Part shown: positions 63,947-64,000 of the stretch, piece after piece
Layout: every line of letters starts with the position of its first letter
Numbering within the stretch: the stretch's first letter is position 1
DNA from: an uncultured Endomicrobiia bacterium
Lineage (GTDB): Bacteria > Elusimicrobiota > Endomicrobiia > DTEH01
Assembly (NCBI GenBank): GCA_937928765.1
Contig: CALFVX010000012.1
Coordinates: forward strand, 26,124-90,123
Length of the DNA stretch: 64,000 bases
Direction: 5' to 3'
Notes under the pieces: model-generated
Database searches by the model: none
What the model saw: only the letters and a program-made list of their open reading frames with translations
What the model was told of the DNA's origin: nothing
Translations under genes and position numbers: made by a program

Positions 63947-64000
63947 AATGTCTTTTCAGTTCATTTTCAATTTCAATTTTTGTTTTGTAATTAAGATTTT
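63897..64000 (-). CDS. 3' end of an unidentified minus-strand gene running into the window edge
   Basis: A frame open from the edge to TGA at 63897-63899 encodes about 33 residues rich in Lys, Arg, Glu and Asn (for example KTKIEIENELKRHYEEKIRK). It overlaps the translin-like start by 50 bases. The composition is coding-like, but the gene is too short to name. Confidence 0.3.
   Translation of the reverse strand, partial: NLNYKTKIEIENELKRHYEEKIRKNRREINKIP

Noticed and set aside
1..64000. CRISPR array, transposase, integrase, tRNA or rRNA genes
   Set aside because: Searched by eye on both strands. No regularly spaced repeats, no transposase or integrase motifs, and no cloverleaf or rRNA-like conserved stretch was recognised. 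A tRNA-scanning program would be needed to exclude tRNAs firmly.

Overview
The window is 64 kb of very AT-rich DNA (roughly 28% G+C by eye), densely packed with genes that almost all lie on the + strand. Many neighbours overlap by 4 bases (ATGA). It looks like the chromosome of an anaerobic, diderm (Gram-negative type), uncultured-lineage bacterium with an acetogen-like one-carbon pathway. Supporting this are formyl-tetrahydrofolate synthetase, FchA, FolD, MetF with two MetV modules, an RnfC2-type subunit and an AcsE-like methyltransferase. Type IV pilus ATPases and a Wzx/Wzy-type surface polysaccharide locus are also present. I cannot fix the phylum; AT-rich candidate phyla such as Omnitrophota-, Aerophobota- or Elusimicrobia-like groups would fit, but this is inference.

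Layout. 1-5.4 kb: end of a membrane protein, an ABC-2 permease, a TPR protein, accD, argG and a solo trpB2. 5.6-15.2 kb: the folate/Wood-Ljungdahl methyl-branch block (macro-domain protein, fhs, a decayed gene, a MetV-RnfC2 fusion, a second MetV, MetF, FchA, a small membrane protein, a CDF cation transporter, FolD). 15.2-22.6 kb: thiamine (ThiD2, ThiE, ThiC), an acyltransferase, thrB, argF, a DUF3467 protein, cinA and thpR. 22.6-29.4 kb: a minus-strand glycoside-hydrolase-like lipoprotein, a divergent Dpp/Opp-type ABC transporter without a binding protein, cca and coaD. 29.4-34.2 kb: two PilB-type ATPases and PilT. 34.3-55.0 kb: a large polysaccharide locus (Wzc-like co-polymerase/kinase, O-antigen ligase/polymerase, nine glycosyltransferase genes, Wzx flippase, PHP-domain protein, WbqC, DegT aminotransferase, ExeA-like ATPase, PIG-L deacetylase, WecA-like initiating transferase). 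55.0-64 kb: ribH, nusB, ligA, a DUF362 ferredoxin, a Mut7-C protein, a spermidine-synthase-like membrane protein, recX, the AcsE-like methyltransferase, a truncated epimerase, and an abrupt switch to minus-strand coding sequence (start of a translin-like gene) that looks like a rearrangement or assembly join.

How it fits together. Formate would be activated by Fhs, cyclised by FchA, reduced by FolD and then by the MetF/MetV/RnfC2 complex, and the methyl group passed on by the AcsE-like protein. No CO dehydrogenase/acetyl-CoA synthase is in the window. The two most interesting observations concern this pathway. First, the MetV module is fused directly to the RnfC2 electron-input subunit, and a second MetV copy follows. 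Second, FolD carries natural substitutions at three residues tied to cyclohydrolase catalysis (Lys to Gln, Gln to Asn, Asp to Glu) while a dedicated cyclohydrolase lies close by, suggesting that the dehydrogenase and cyclohydrolase steps have been divided between two proteins. No rRNA, tRNA, CRISPR array or insertion sequence was recognised.
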